DNA of 5,229 nucleotides from Candidatus Poribacteria bacterium (lineage in GTDB: Bacteria; Poribacteria; WGA-4E; WGA-3G), in the NCBI GenBank assembly GCA_028818995.1, contig JAPPMR010000629.1:1-5229 (forward strand), given 5' to 3'. Position 1 is the stretch's first letter. Each line of letters opens with the position of its first letter. The notes under the pieces are model-generated. The model was not told where the DNA came from. It worked only from the letters and a program-made list of their open reading frames with translations, and ran no database searches. The position numbers and the translations under genes are program-made. Shown piece after piece: positions 1 through 5,085 of this stretch.

Positions 1-10
1 GTATTAAACA

Positions 11-1246
11 CTACATTCGCGTCTGCTGATATTTCTTTTCATCAAACAATATAAAGAAGGCAATTGCTGCAATGACAGTTACGACAATCGGTAGCATAAA
101 GATTTTTGCCCATGCGTGTCCACCTTCTGCATAAGCAAAGAAATCATGTATACGCCCACTCACAAAATGTCCGACCAACATACCAAACCCGTTAGTAACA
201 AATAGGAGTAATGCTTGGGAACTTGCGCGAATATCCTTTGGACTAAGTGATTCAATCGCAATCATCCCTCCGACAAAAAAGAATGAGTAACAAATACCGT
301 GCAATGTTTGTGCCCCCACAACTAACCACACTGGCTCACCTATGGCAAATATAGCATAACGCACTGGCCACGCCAGAATCCCTAAAAAGATAGTAATCCG
401 CATCCCGAAACGCCGTAGACATGGAAATAGCAACAACATCAGTACAATTTCAGCTACTTGTCCAAGGCTCATCGCAAAATTCGCGTTACTCGCTGCTAAC
501 CCAACACCATGCTCTGCTTCAGTCAGGAACAGATAGGTCAAATTGTAATAGAAAGGTAATTCAATCGCAACAAGGAAGGAGATAAACAGAAGCACTGCAA
601 AGTTCTTATTTGAGGTAAGGGAGAAGGCTTCAAGAAAAGCGTACGGATTTTTTGCCTCTTTGCTTGGGGGTGTGTTCGGCAAGGTTAGGCAGTAAACACC
701 CATTATGAAAGAAATAATAGCTCCGAAAAGCAAACAGTCGCCTACGTGAGGAAGGTTAGTTTCTTGTCCTTCCCAATATCGGAGATATAAACTCAATCCC
801 CAATTGATTACGATCCACCCCAACGTTCCGAAAACACGGATATTTCCAAATTTTTCTGACTGTCCCAGGTGATGAAAAGCGATTGAGTTAGTGAGGGCGA
901 TAGTGGGCATATAAAGAATGGCGTGTAGGAAAATCATCAGCCACATCATTGGGAACGTTGTCTGTTTCCAGGCAATGAGGAGACAAACGCCGCTAAGTAT
1001 ATGCGAAATAGCAGCGAACAGTTGGGCAGGCATTAACCGATCTGCAACCCATCCGGCAATGATAGGGGAAATTATTGCACCAATGGCGGTAGTGCCAAAG
1101 ACATAACTAATTTGTTTGCCGGTGAACCCAAGATTTTCCATGTGTCCGGCAATAAGGACTGCCCACGCTCCCCATATAGCAAATTCTAAAAACATCATCC
1201 CGGACAGTCTGGAAAAGGTAATTATCTCTGACCGTCTTTTTGTCAT
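11..1246 (-). CDS. MFS transporter, nucleoside:H+ symporter (NupG/XapB-like) family
   Basis: A 411-residue polytopic inner-membrane protein, close to the ~418 residues of E. coli NupG, with about 12 hydrophobic segments. Seen in the sequence: an N-terminal helix with 'EFAIWGAWAV' (21-30); an MFS loop motif 'GWVADRL' (65-71); 'YMPTIALTNSI' (112-122); 'IRVFGTLGW' (136-144), matching NupG 'IRIWGTIGF'; 'SLGQVAEI' (260-267), matching NupG 'SISQISET'; and 'RASSQALLLFVTNGFG' (340-355), matching NupG 'RASAQGMFLMMTNGFG'. The family carries nucleosides in with protons. R137, Q263 and E266 fall where I recall NupG substrate-site residues, but the segment after 'IEL' (228-230) differs, so the substrate may not be a classic nucleoside. 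The start is supported by AAGGA nine bases upstream (1256-1260). The gene lies 39 bases downstream of the hydrolase gene on the same strand, so they are probably co-transcribed. Family assignment is strong; substrate is unknown. Confidence 0.9.
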   Translation of the reverse strand: MTKRRSEIITFSRLSGMMFLEFAIWGAWAVLIAGHMENLGFTGKQISYVFGTTAIGAIISPIIAGWVADRLMPAQLFAAISHILSGVCLLIAWKQTTFPMMWLMIFLHAILYMPTIALTNSIAFHHLGQSEKFGNIRVFGTLGWIVINWGLSLYLRYWEGQETNLPHVGDCLLFGAIISFIMGVYCLTLPNTPPSKEAKNPYAFLEAFSLTSNKNFAVLLFISFLVAIELPFYYNLTYLFLTEAEHGVGLAASNANFAMSLGQVAEIVLMLLLFPCLRRFGMRITIFLGILAWPVRYAIFAIGEPVWLVVGAQTLHGICYSFFFVGGMIAIESLSPKDIRASSQALLLFVTNGFGMLVGHFVSGRIHDFFAYAEGGHAWAKIFMLPIVVTVIAAIAFFILFDEKKYQQTRM

Positions 1247-1255
1247 AACTATCCA

Positions 1256-1260
1256 TCCTT
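1256..1260 (-). promoter_or_regulatory. Ribosome binding site of the transporter gene
   Basis: On the minus strand the sequence reads AAGGA, nine bases before the ATG at 1246. It lies inside the 39-base gap after the hydrolase stop codon, so the downstream gene has its own initiation signal. I see no terminator or good promoter in that gap. Confidence 0.65.
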
Positions 1261-1285
1261 ATTTACTTTCGGTTACACTCTGTAT

Positions 1286-2335
1286 TCACCTAATCCAGTC
1301 TCCAATCGGTTCAGTTGACGTGACTATATGCATTCCCGCCTTTGAGAATTCGGCAAAAGCCTCATCTGCCGAGTCAGTATAGTCCACCACATCAGGCACA
1401 ACTACAGGTGAAGTTAAGTCATCCATCAGATAGACTTTCTTGGCAAGTGTCGGATCCGTTTGTTGTATTTCTTCAAGTAGGTCGCTCACCGTCCAAGCAA
1501 CACAGTGGCTTTTTGCTTGACCTGCGATAATTACGCGGTCATATTCTAATAACATTTTCAAAAAATTACTGTTCTTTTGAGCAATTGGTTTTCCTCCAGC
1601 ATCATCTAGTACTTCTGGTCGGAGTACCGAGTAGTTTTCTGTCAGTGGGTTCCGTCCTTTGAGTTCGTAGTGTGTTTGGCTGTTGCGAGCAATTGCATGA
1701 AAAAAGCACGCTTCATCAACAGCAGAGACGACAGCATGTCCAATTCCACCGAGCATAGCGTGATAGGGCCATATCGTAAGCGGATACTTACCGTCAGACG
1801 TAAGGGTTTTGACATAATGTTCACCATAGTCTCTGAGCCACGTATATTGATTGGCATCGTCTTTTAGACTGTGAGTAATCGCGGGATTGACGATCCATTT
1901 TCCTGCTGCAATATCCGCTTGCGTGATAAGTGTCTGCAGTGGCACCGGATGCTCACCTGCATCGTTAACCCAGAAAATTTCGTGGAATATCTGCATCGCA
2001 GTATGTGTATCCAACGTGCAAGCGATTTTAGTAATATGCGGAAGATTCCGATAGATGAACTGACACAAGCGCACATTGTCCTCAACAGCACCATTTCCTG
2101 ACCGGCCGCCAACAAACAATTCATAATCCGGAATGCAGAATGTATTTTGGGCATCAACAAGTAGTAGACAGGTACGAAAGCTATCCTCAGATGCGGGAGG
2201 GATGTCGTATTGTTGTGCCCATGCCCGCGCCTCACTAAGCCTTTCTTGGTATGGAATGCGCCAAACTTGTCCTACTTGTGCGGAATCAAAATGGGAAGGA
2301 ATCGGAATTTGGTATATTGCCGGTGTGTCGCTCAT
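1286..2335 (-). CDS. Isochorismatase/nicotinamidase-superfamily cysteine hydrolase, enlarged form
   Basis: A 349-residue, probably cytoplasmic enzyme with an isochorismatase-like fold. The catalytic triad of nicotinamidases is visible: Asp61 in 'CLLLVDAQNTF' (56-66), Lys226 in 'ELKGRNPLTENYS', and nucleophile Cys278 in 'VIIAGQAKSHCVAWT' (268-282). The metal ligands are also present: Asp109 and His111 in 'CTLDTH' (106-111) and His192 in 'WPYHAMLGG' (189-197). This favours a nicotinamidase-like amidase (nicotinamide to nicotinate, NAD salvage) over a metal-free isochorismatase, though the true substrate is not certain. It is much longer than typical PncA (about 190-215 residues): it has a ~50-residue N-terminal lead and an insertion of about 60 residues between His111 and His192. 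The open frame runs up to 2506, but the first 57 codons would read through the intergenic palindrome; the ATG at 2335 has AAGGA five bases upstream and is the better start. The transporter follows 39 bases downstream. Confidence 0.87.
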   Translation of the reverse strand: MSDTPAIYQIPIPSHFDSAQVGQVWRIPYQERLSEARAWAQQYDIPPASEDSFRTCLLLVDAQNTFCIPDYELFVGGRSGNGAVEDNVRLCQFIYRNLPHITKIACTLDTHTAMQIFHEIFWVNDAGEHPVPLQTLITQADIAAGKWIVNPAITHSLKDDANQYTWLRDYGEHYVKTLTSDGKYPLTIWPYHAMLGGIGHAVVSAVDEACFFHAIARNSQTHYELKGRNPLTENYSVLRPEVLDDAGGKPIAQKNSNFLKMLLEYDRVIIAGQAKSHCVAWTVSDLLEEIQQTDPTLAKKVYLMDDLTSPVVVPDVVDYTDSADEAFAEFSKAGMHIVTSTEPIGDWIR

Positions 2336-2340
2336 TTTTA

Positions 2341-2345
2341 TCCTT
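2341..2345 (-). promoter_or_regulatory. Ribosome binding site that fixes the hydrolase start
   Basis: The minus strand reads AAAAGGATAAAA directly before the ATG at 2335, placing AAGGA five bases from the start. This supports the 349-residue product over a 406-residue version starting at 2506, whose first 57 residues have no family resemblance and are encoded by the palindromic intergenic region. Confidence 0.7.
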
Positions 2346-2384
2346 TTCAATCTAAATTTCTCATTGCGAACTTTAATTTTTAAT

Positions 2385-2390
2385 ATTATA
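2385..2390 (-). promoter_or_regulatory. Candidate -10 box for the hydrolase-transporter set
   Basis: A perfect TATAAT on the minus strand, about 50 bases upstream of the hydrolase ATG, in a very AT-rich tract. It would give a leader of roughly 40 bases. No convincing -35 hexamer lies 16-18 bases upstream; that position falls in the left edge of the composite palindrome (2410-2465), so activation by a bound protein or a non-standard promoter is possible. In such AT-rich DNA a chance match is also possible. Confidence 0.4.
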
Positions 2391-2409
2391 CTATATTTAC
2401 GCATTGTTA

Positions 2410-2465
2410 GGTAGTGAATTTCGGTTGCCTTGCACAAGGCAATCCTACCATAACCAATCGAAATT
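2410..2465. repeat. Composite intergenic palindrome (nested inverted repeats)
   Basis: Two inverted repeats are nested here. The outer arms AATTTCGGTTG (2417-2427) and CAATCGAAATT (2455-2465) pair over 11 positions with one G-T wobble. The inner stem TTGCCTTG (2425-2432) and CAAGGCAA (2435-2442) is a perfect 8-bp match around a 2-base centre. A further pair, GGTAG (2410-2414) and CTACC (2445-2449), also matches. The stems share bases, so alternative foldings exist. It sits between divergent genes, just upstream of the minus-strand TATAAT. It may be a dispersed genomic repeat (REP/MITE-like), an operator or an RNA structure; one window cannot decide. Confidence 0.6.
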
Positions 2466-2529
2466 GGAGAACAGTGCGTATGAAAATAATACGATCCTAA
2501 CAACAATTACGCGTAGTATCAAACACATT

Positions 2530-2534
2530 GGAGG
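2530..2534 (+). promoter_or_regulatory. Ribosome binding site that fixes the TPR gene start
   Basis: GGAGG lies seven bases before the ATG at 2542, a near-ideal arrangement. It selects this start over an in-frame ATG at 2404, which lies at the edge of the palindrome, has no such site, and would add 46 residues unlike TPR sequence. Confidence 0.75.
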
Positions 2535-2541
2535 TATTATC

Positions 2542-2799
2542 ATGAGTGAATATCAAAAATTAGCGGGTCCTACAAAAGTAGCGACTCACAATAACACTGG
2601 CGTTGAAAAATGTGAAAGCAAAGAATTTGACGAAGGTATTGCACATTTCAATAATGCGATCGCATTAGATCCTACTATAAGCGTTTTATATTTCAACCGG
2701 GCTATTGCTTTCAATAAGATAGGTTTTCAACATTCGGCGCTTGGGGATTTATCGATAGTTCATGCATTAGAGCCAGGTTTAGAACTTCCGCAATTTTGA
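2542..2799 (+). CDS. Small tetratricopeptide repeat (TPR) protein
   Basis: An 85-residue protein without signal peptide or membrane segment, probably cytoplasmic. After a short polar lead (1-15) it contains one clear TPR unit, about residues 17-45, with 'NNTGVEKCESKEFDEGIAHF' (17-36) leading into 'NNAIALDP' (37-44). A second, partly degenerate unit follows, with 'LYFNRAIAFNKIG' (49-61) and 'ALGDLSIVHALEPG' (66-79). TPRs are helix-turn-helix scaffolds for protein contacts; two or so units are too few for a full superhelix, so the protein may be a minimal adaptor or a remnant of a longer TPR protein. The C terminus stops soon after the second 'LEPG'. The start is set by GGAGG at 2530-2534. The membrane protein gene begins 28 bases downstream and could be co-transcribed. 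The partner is unknown. Confidence 0.75.
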   Translation: MSEYQKLAGPTKVATHNNTGVEKCESKEFDEGIAHFNNAIALDPTISVLYFNRAIAFNKIGFQHSALGDLSIVHALEPGLELPQF

Positions 2800-2827
2800 C
2801 AAAGATAAATTTCATAAAAAATAAGAC

Positions 2828-3223
2828 ATGACAGACGAACAAAAGAACAGCAGTTGTTTAAAGACGCTTGGTACCGTATTCGTTGTTATCATGATTGGTG
2901 TAGGAATAATTGTATCTTTATACGATTGGTATTTGGAAAGGCAATGCAAACCTTATTTTTATGGTGTAAACCAAATCATAACCGTGCCAGCATTAGATTT
3001 AAACTTGATAGGATATAGTCGGTTATATGATGAAGTTACATCTATAACAGAGAAGAAAGAACATTGCGATAAACCAATATATATTCGTTTCAAGGACCCT
3101 GTTTCGGTTAGGGGACTTGAGTCTGATATCCCCTTTAGGTTATTCTTTAAAATTAAGATAATAAAACTCAACGGACCTTATTCCTACGTAGGTTCTGTGC
3201 AAAATGTAATTATTAAGGAATAA
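2828..3223 (+). CDS. Hypothetical single-pass membrane protein
   Basis: A 131-residue protein I do not recognise. Residues 1-10 are polar, residues 11-32 form one strong hydrophobic helix ('LGTVFVVIMIGVGIIVSLYD', 14-33), and the remaining ~100 residues are a mixed, beta-rich-looking domain. The helix looks like an uncleaved signal anchor; orientation is ambiguous because the N-terminal flank carries two Lys and two acidic residues. If the domain is outside the membrane, Cys40 and Cys80 could form a disulfide. The domain has segments such as 'PIYIRFKDPVSVRGLESDIP' (83-102) with the look of beta strands and ends 'VGSVQNVIIKE'. No clear Shine-Dalgarno precedes the ATG, but it is 28 bases after the TPR gene stop, so read-through from that gene is plausible. 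It is followed by a gene-free stretch. Coding is supported by an uninterrupted frame and a sensible protein layout; function is unknown. Confidence 0.62.
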   Translation: MTDEQKNSSCLKTLGTVFVVIMIGVGIIVSLYDWYLERQCKPYFYGVNQIITVPALDLNLIGYSRLYDEVTSITEKKEHCDKPIYIRFKDPVSVRGLESDIPFRLFFKIKIIKLNGPYSYVGSVQNVIIKE

Positions 3224-3398
3224 ATACCAAAAAATAATCTGTCCGTTATGCCAGAAAAACTTAACGAACAGTAATACATGTCAGATTCTGCATACAAAAC
3301 GCCCTGAAGCAGTACACAAAAAATTAACATATCGTAACAATTTTACCCTATTCTTCAAAGTACAGGCGTAAAACAAGTTGTCGTTATTTTATAGCACA

Positions 3399-3425
3399 CG
3401 ACATTTTTTACAAGAAAAAATGTCG
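3399..3425. repeat. Perfect 11-bp hairpin
   Basis: CGACATTTTTT (3399-3409) and AAAAAATGTCG (3415-3425) are exact inverted complements around the 5-base loop ACAAG. It is not a normal intrinsic terminator: the T-run lies inside the stem rather than after it, and the 3' flank is CGCCGC. A protein-binding palindrome, a dispersed repeat or an mRNA leader structure for the downstream gene are all possible. Confidence 0.65.
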
Positions 3426-3518
3426 CGCCGCATCTGAACGTAGCGGTTACTTTGAAGTCAGTCAACATTTTTTAAAATTTATGAATTCTTTTTCAGAATA
3501 ATTCGTTATTAAATTTGC

Positions 3519-3523
3519 AAGGA
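3519..3523 (+). promoter_or_regulatory. Ribosome binding site for the upstream frame of the receiver gene
   Basis: AAGGA lies nine bases before the ATG at 3533. It is the strongest initiation signal near the receiver gene and argues that translation begins in the 3533 frame rather than at the ATG at 3610. That second ATG has only AGAGG (3592-3596), about 13 bases away. Confidence 0.55.
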
Positions 3524-3532
3524 TTACGTATT

Positions 3533-3763
3533 ATGGGTTTTCTTGCTTCTACAGAAGTGTCAGAGACACAATACGTATGTCCAAGCATTAAAGAGGTATT
3601 AGATCTATTATGCGAAGATCAAAAAAACGACGTCCAGAAATGGAGGAGAAACTTGCCCAAGTTGAAAGACGTGTGCGTGAGGCACGTGGGCGTTTGCGAT
3701 GGCGAGTTGATGATGCCCTTCTCCCACTTGATATTCAAGAGGAGCACTCAATATCTCAATTGA
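3533..3763 (+). CDS. Upstream frame of the receiver gene (possible frameshifted N-terminus)
   Basis: This frame encodes 76 residues if read through without shifting. The first ~31 look protein-like, with an acidic, amphipathic segment 'PSIKEVLDLLCEDQK' (17-31). The rest (32-76) overlaps the receiver gene in another frame and looks like shadow sequence. The frame meets a run of seven A's at 3621-3627, read as CAA AAA AAC, which is the A-AAA-AAC slippery heptamer. A -1 shift there would join residues 1-32 to the receiver frame and give a product of about 227 residues. A one-base deletion in the A-run (natural or an assembly error) would produce the same picture. It may also be a short independent reading frame or not coding at all. 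Coding of the first 90 bases is moderately supported by the AAGGA site at 3519. Confidence 0.4.
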   Translation: MGFLASTEVSETQYVCPSIKEVLDLLCEDQKNDVQKWRRNLPKLKDVCVRHVGVCDGELMMPFSHLIFKRSTQYLN

Positions 3764-4215
3764 AAGGTGACGTGCTGGTCATTTCTTATAATCGTGATGT
3801 GCGTGACAAAATAACAAATGTGCTTGAATCAGAATACCATCGATATGATGTAATAGGGCGTAGTGCACAGGCAGTCGGGATGTTGAAGTTAGCAAAATAT
3901 CGTATGATAATTGCAGATTTCACACGATTTCGGCGTACTCGTATCTTTGAATTTATTCAAAAATATCAATCCCACGTTAAAATCATCTCAATTGTTTCTG
4001 ATGACAGGACAGCACGTTATCTCATGCAAAGAGGGAGTTACAGTTTCCTAATGGGACGCAATTTTGATCCTGAACAACTACGTACGTGTTTGGTCAGTTC
4101 TCTACGTTTGAAACATCGTGTTTGTGGGTTACAGGTTCACGGAGAACGGTGTAATCGCTCCTGTATCAATAGTTATCAAACTGAAGATGATTTAGATTTT
4201 ATGGAACTTGAATGA
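3610..4215 (+). CDS. Degenerate response-regulator receiver (pseudo-REC) protein with Cys-rich tail
   Basis: A 201-residue soluble protein. Residues 1-35 are very basic and likely helical ('KLAQVERRVREARGRL', 14-29). Residues ~52-167 resemble a CheY-like receiver: strand 1 'DVLVISYNRD' (54-63), strand 3 'YRMIIADF' (97-104) with Asp103 at the phosphoacceptor position, strand 4 'VKIISIVSDD' (123-132) with Ser130 at the Ser/Thr position, and strand 5 with 'FLMGRNFDPEQL' (146-157). The acidic pair after strand 1 is replaced by Ser-Tyr, and the invariant Lys-Pro is Arg150-Asn151. Normal Mg-dependent phosphorylation is therefore doubtful, and the domain may work as a protein-interaction module. The tail has Cys172, His177, Cys181 and Cys185, a possible metal site, then an acidic end. 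No DNA-binding output domain is visible. The true start may lie at 3533 through a frameshift at 3622-3628; an in-frame stop at 3589 prevents a simple upstream extension. No kinase gene is adjacent. Confidence 0.7.
   Translation: MRRSKKRRPEMEEKLAQVERRVREARGRLRWRVDDALLPLDIQEEHSISQLKGDVLVISYNRDVRDKITNVLESEYHRYDVIGRSAQAVGMLKLAKYRMIIADFTRFRRTRIFEFIQKYQSHVKIISIVSDDRTARYLMQRGSYSFLMGRNFDPEQLRTCLVSSLRLKHRVCGLQVHGERCNRSCINSYQTEDDLDFMELE
3622..3628 (+). other. A-AAA-AAC heptamer: candidate -1 frameshift or slippage site
   Basis: In the 3533 frame the bases fall as A|AAA|AAC, the classical X-XXY-YYZ arrangement for tandem -1 slippage. After slipping, reading continues at CGA (3628) in the receiver frame. 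The site lies inside a 7-A run (3621-3627), which also favours transcriptional slippage or an indel error. A small inverted repeat, AACTTG (3650-3655) and CAAGTT (3658-3663), lies about 21 bases downstream, farther than usual for a stimulatory stem. Confidence 0.4.
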
Positions 4216-4284
4216 GCCTGGGGTGTGTTAATACCATATACCGAAGTTGTCGTATTCATTAAGAACAACAATTAACATCAAACA

Positions 4285-4785
4285 ATGGCAAAAAACTTAG
4301 AGTTTAAAGTGCGGTATGAGTCGCTTGATGCCCTTCTACCAAAGTTAGCTGACCTAAAGGCAACGTACACCGAAACAATAAATCAAGTAGATACCTATTT
4401 TCGGAATCCGAAAGGTAGGCTAAAGTTACGCGAAACAGATGAGTCAGATGAAGGTTGGCTAATCTACTATGAACGCCCAAATGAGTTGGAGTCTCGCTAC
4501 AGTATATATCAACTCTGCAAAATTGCTGAACCGACAGCACTAAAAGAACTTTTAACTGCTGCGTTAGGTATAAAGACAATCGTTAAAAAACAGAGAGCGT
4601 TCTGGATGTTTAAAAACACCCGAATTCATTTAGATACAGTTGAAGGATTAGGGGAATTCGTAGAATTAGAAACCGTATTTCAGGGACAATCCGAAACAGA
4701 GGCAGTCAAAGAACATCAACACGTAAAAACTACATTAAACTTAAACGCGGCAGAACCAATTGCCGTTTCTTACAGTGAACTGTAA
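4285..4785 (+). CDS. CYTH-domain protein (class IV adenylate cyclase / triphosphatase-like)
   Basis: A 166-residue soluble protein that is essentially one CYTH (CyaB-thiamine triphosphatase) tunnel fold, the usual size for the family. Visible motifs: 'NLEFKVR' (4-10), a variant of the N-terminal ExExK signature with Asn in the first position, as I recall for the CyaB-like subgroup; 'QVDTYFRNPKGRLKLRE' (34-50) with Arg45, Lys47 and Arg49; 'LIYYERP' (59-65); 'SRYS' (70-73); Lys101 and Arg104 in 'VKKQRAFW' (100-107); and 'IHLDTVEGLGEFVELE' (114-129) with Asp117, Glu127 and Glu129. Acidic and basic residues in such tunnels bind a divalent metal and a triphosphate. The family includes adenylate cyclases, thiamine triphosphatases and tripolyphosphatases, and the sequence alone does not choose between them. 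The ATG lacks a Shine-Dalgarno (upstream is ATCAAACA). It starts 69 bases after the receiver gene. Family is strong; reaction is uncertain. Confidence 0.87.
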   Translation: MAKNLEFKVRYESLDALLPKLADLKATYTETINQVDTYFRNPKGRLKLRETDESDEGWLIYYERPNELESRYSIYQLCKIAEPTALKELLTAALGIKTIVKKQRAFWMFKNTRIHLDTVEGLGEFVELETVFQGQSETEAVKEHQHVKTTLNLNAAEPIAVSYSEL

Positions 4786-4844
4786 AACTTTAAAAAATAA
4801 ATAGACTTGATAAAATACAACTGCTTACTTGAAAAACACAAATT

Positions 4845-4849
4845 GGAGA
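4845..4849 (+). promoter_or_regulatory. Ribosome binding site of the 75-residue gene
   Basis: GGAGA lies eight bases before the ATG at 4858, in the context AATTGGAGA, which also occurs at 2463-2470 next to the intergenic palindrome. It supports real translation of this short gene. Confidence 0.6.
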
Positions 4850-4857
4850 CATAAAAT

Positions 4858-5085
4858 ATGGACTATTCACGATATCGTAAAATCCTTAAATCCCAAGATG
4901 AAATGGATAGTGCTGAAAGAAAAGAATTGTTAAAAATATATCTGCAAACGCCATCGCTGCCGCAATTACAAGCTGCTCGTGCGGTGTTAATAGAACTAAA
5001 GGCTGCATTAAATTGCTGTAATGATTCAAAGAAAAAATGTTTGAAGGCGATCCGGCACATGTTAAATAAAAAACGTTCTGTATAG
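4858..5085 (+). CDS. Small basic hypothetical protein
   Basis: A 75-residue protein I do not recognise. It looks entirely helical: residues 1-31 ('MDYSRYRKILKSQDEMDSAE', then 'RKELLKIYLQ') are charged and amphipathic, a Pro-containing turn follows ('TPSLPQ', 31-36), then helix 'LQAARAVLIELKAAL' (37-51), and a Lys/Arg-rich end from residue 58. Cys53, Cys54 and Cys61 cluster at the junction; with only three cysteines and no nearby His before His67, metal binding is possible but weakly supported. There is no signal peptide or membrane segment. It begins 72 bases after the CYTH gene with its own GGAGA site and is followed about 90 bases later by an intrinsic terminator. The strong start signal and clean frame make it likely to be real; function is unknown. 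The opposite strand has an open frame over the same bases that I regard as a shadow. Confidence 0.65.
   Translation: MDYSRYRKILKSQDEMDSAERKELLKIYLQTPSLPQLQAARAVLIELKAALNCCNDSKKKCLKAIRHMLNKKRSV

Larger units (their letters stand above)
3224..3532. other. 309-base AT-rich intergenic stretch
   Basis: No convincing gene is visible on either strand. It holds an imperfect inverted repeat just after the membrane-protein gene, CTGTCCGTTA (3239-3248) and TAACGAACAG (3262-3271), with one mismatch. This could be a weak transcript-end structure, although no T-run follows. Further on lies the perfect hairpin at 3399-3425. The right end carries AAGGA (3519-3523) for the ATG at 3533. No promoter could be assigned with confidence. 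Confidence 0.6.

Noticed and set aside
918..2414. Several open frames antisense to, or out of frame with, the transporter and hydrolase genes
   Set aside because: They overlap genes with clear family motifs and have no motifs or initiation signals of their own.
2336..2506. N-terminal extension of the hydrolase up to an ATG at 2506
   Set aside because: The extra 57 codons cross the palindrome and the TATAAT region and have no family resemblance; AAGGA sits five bases before the ATG at 2335.
3278..3307. Nine-codon reading frame in the intergenic stretch
   Set aside because: No ribosome binding site, and the length is what chance would give.
4208..4237. TTGAAT - 18 bases - TACCAT as a promoter for the CYTH gene
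   Set aside because: Each box matches the consensus at only 4 of 6 positions in AT-rich DNA; too weak to list as a feature.
4829..4857. TTGAAA - 17 bases - TAAAAT promoter match before the 75-residue gene
   Set aside because: The -10 would end directly at the ATG, so transcription would begin inside the gene and omit both the start codon and the GGAGA site. Probably coincidence.
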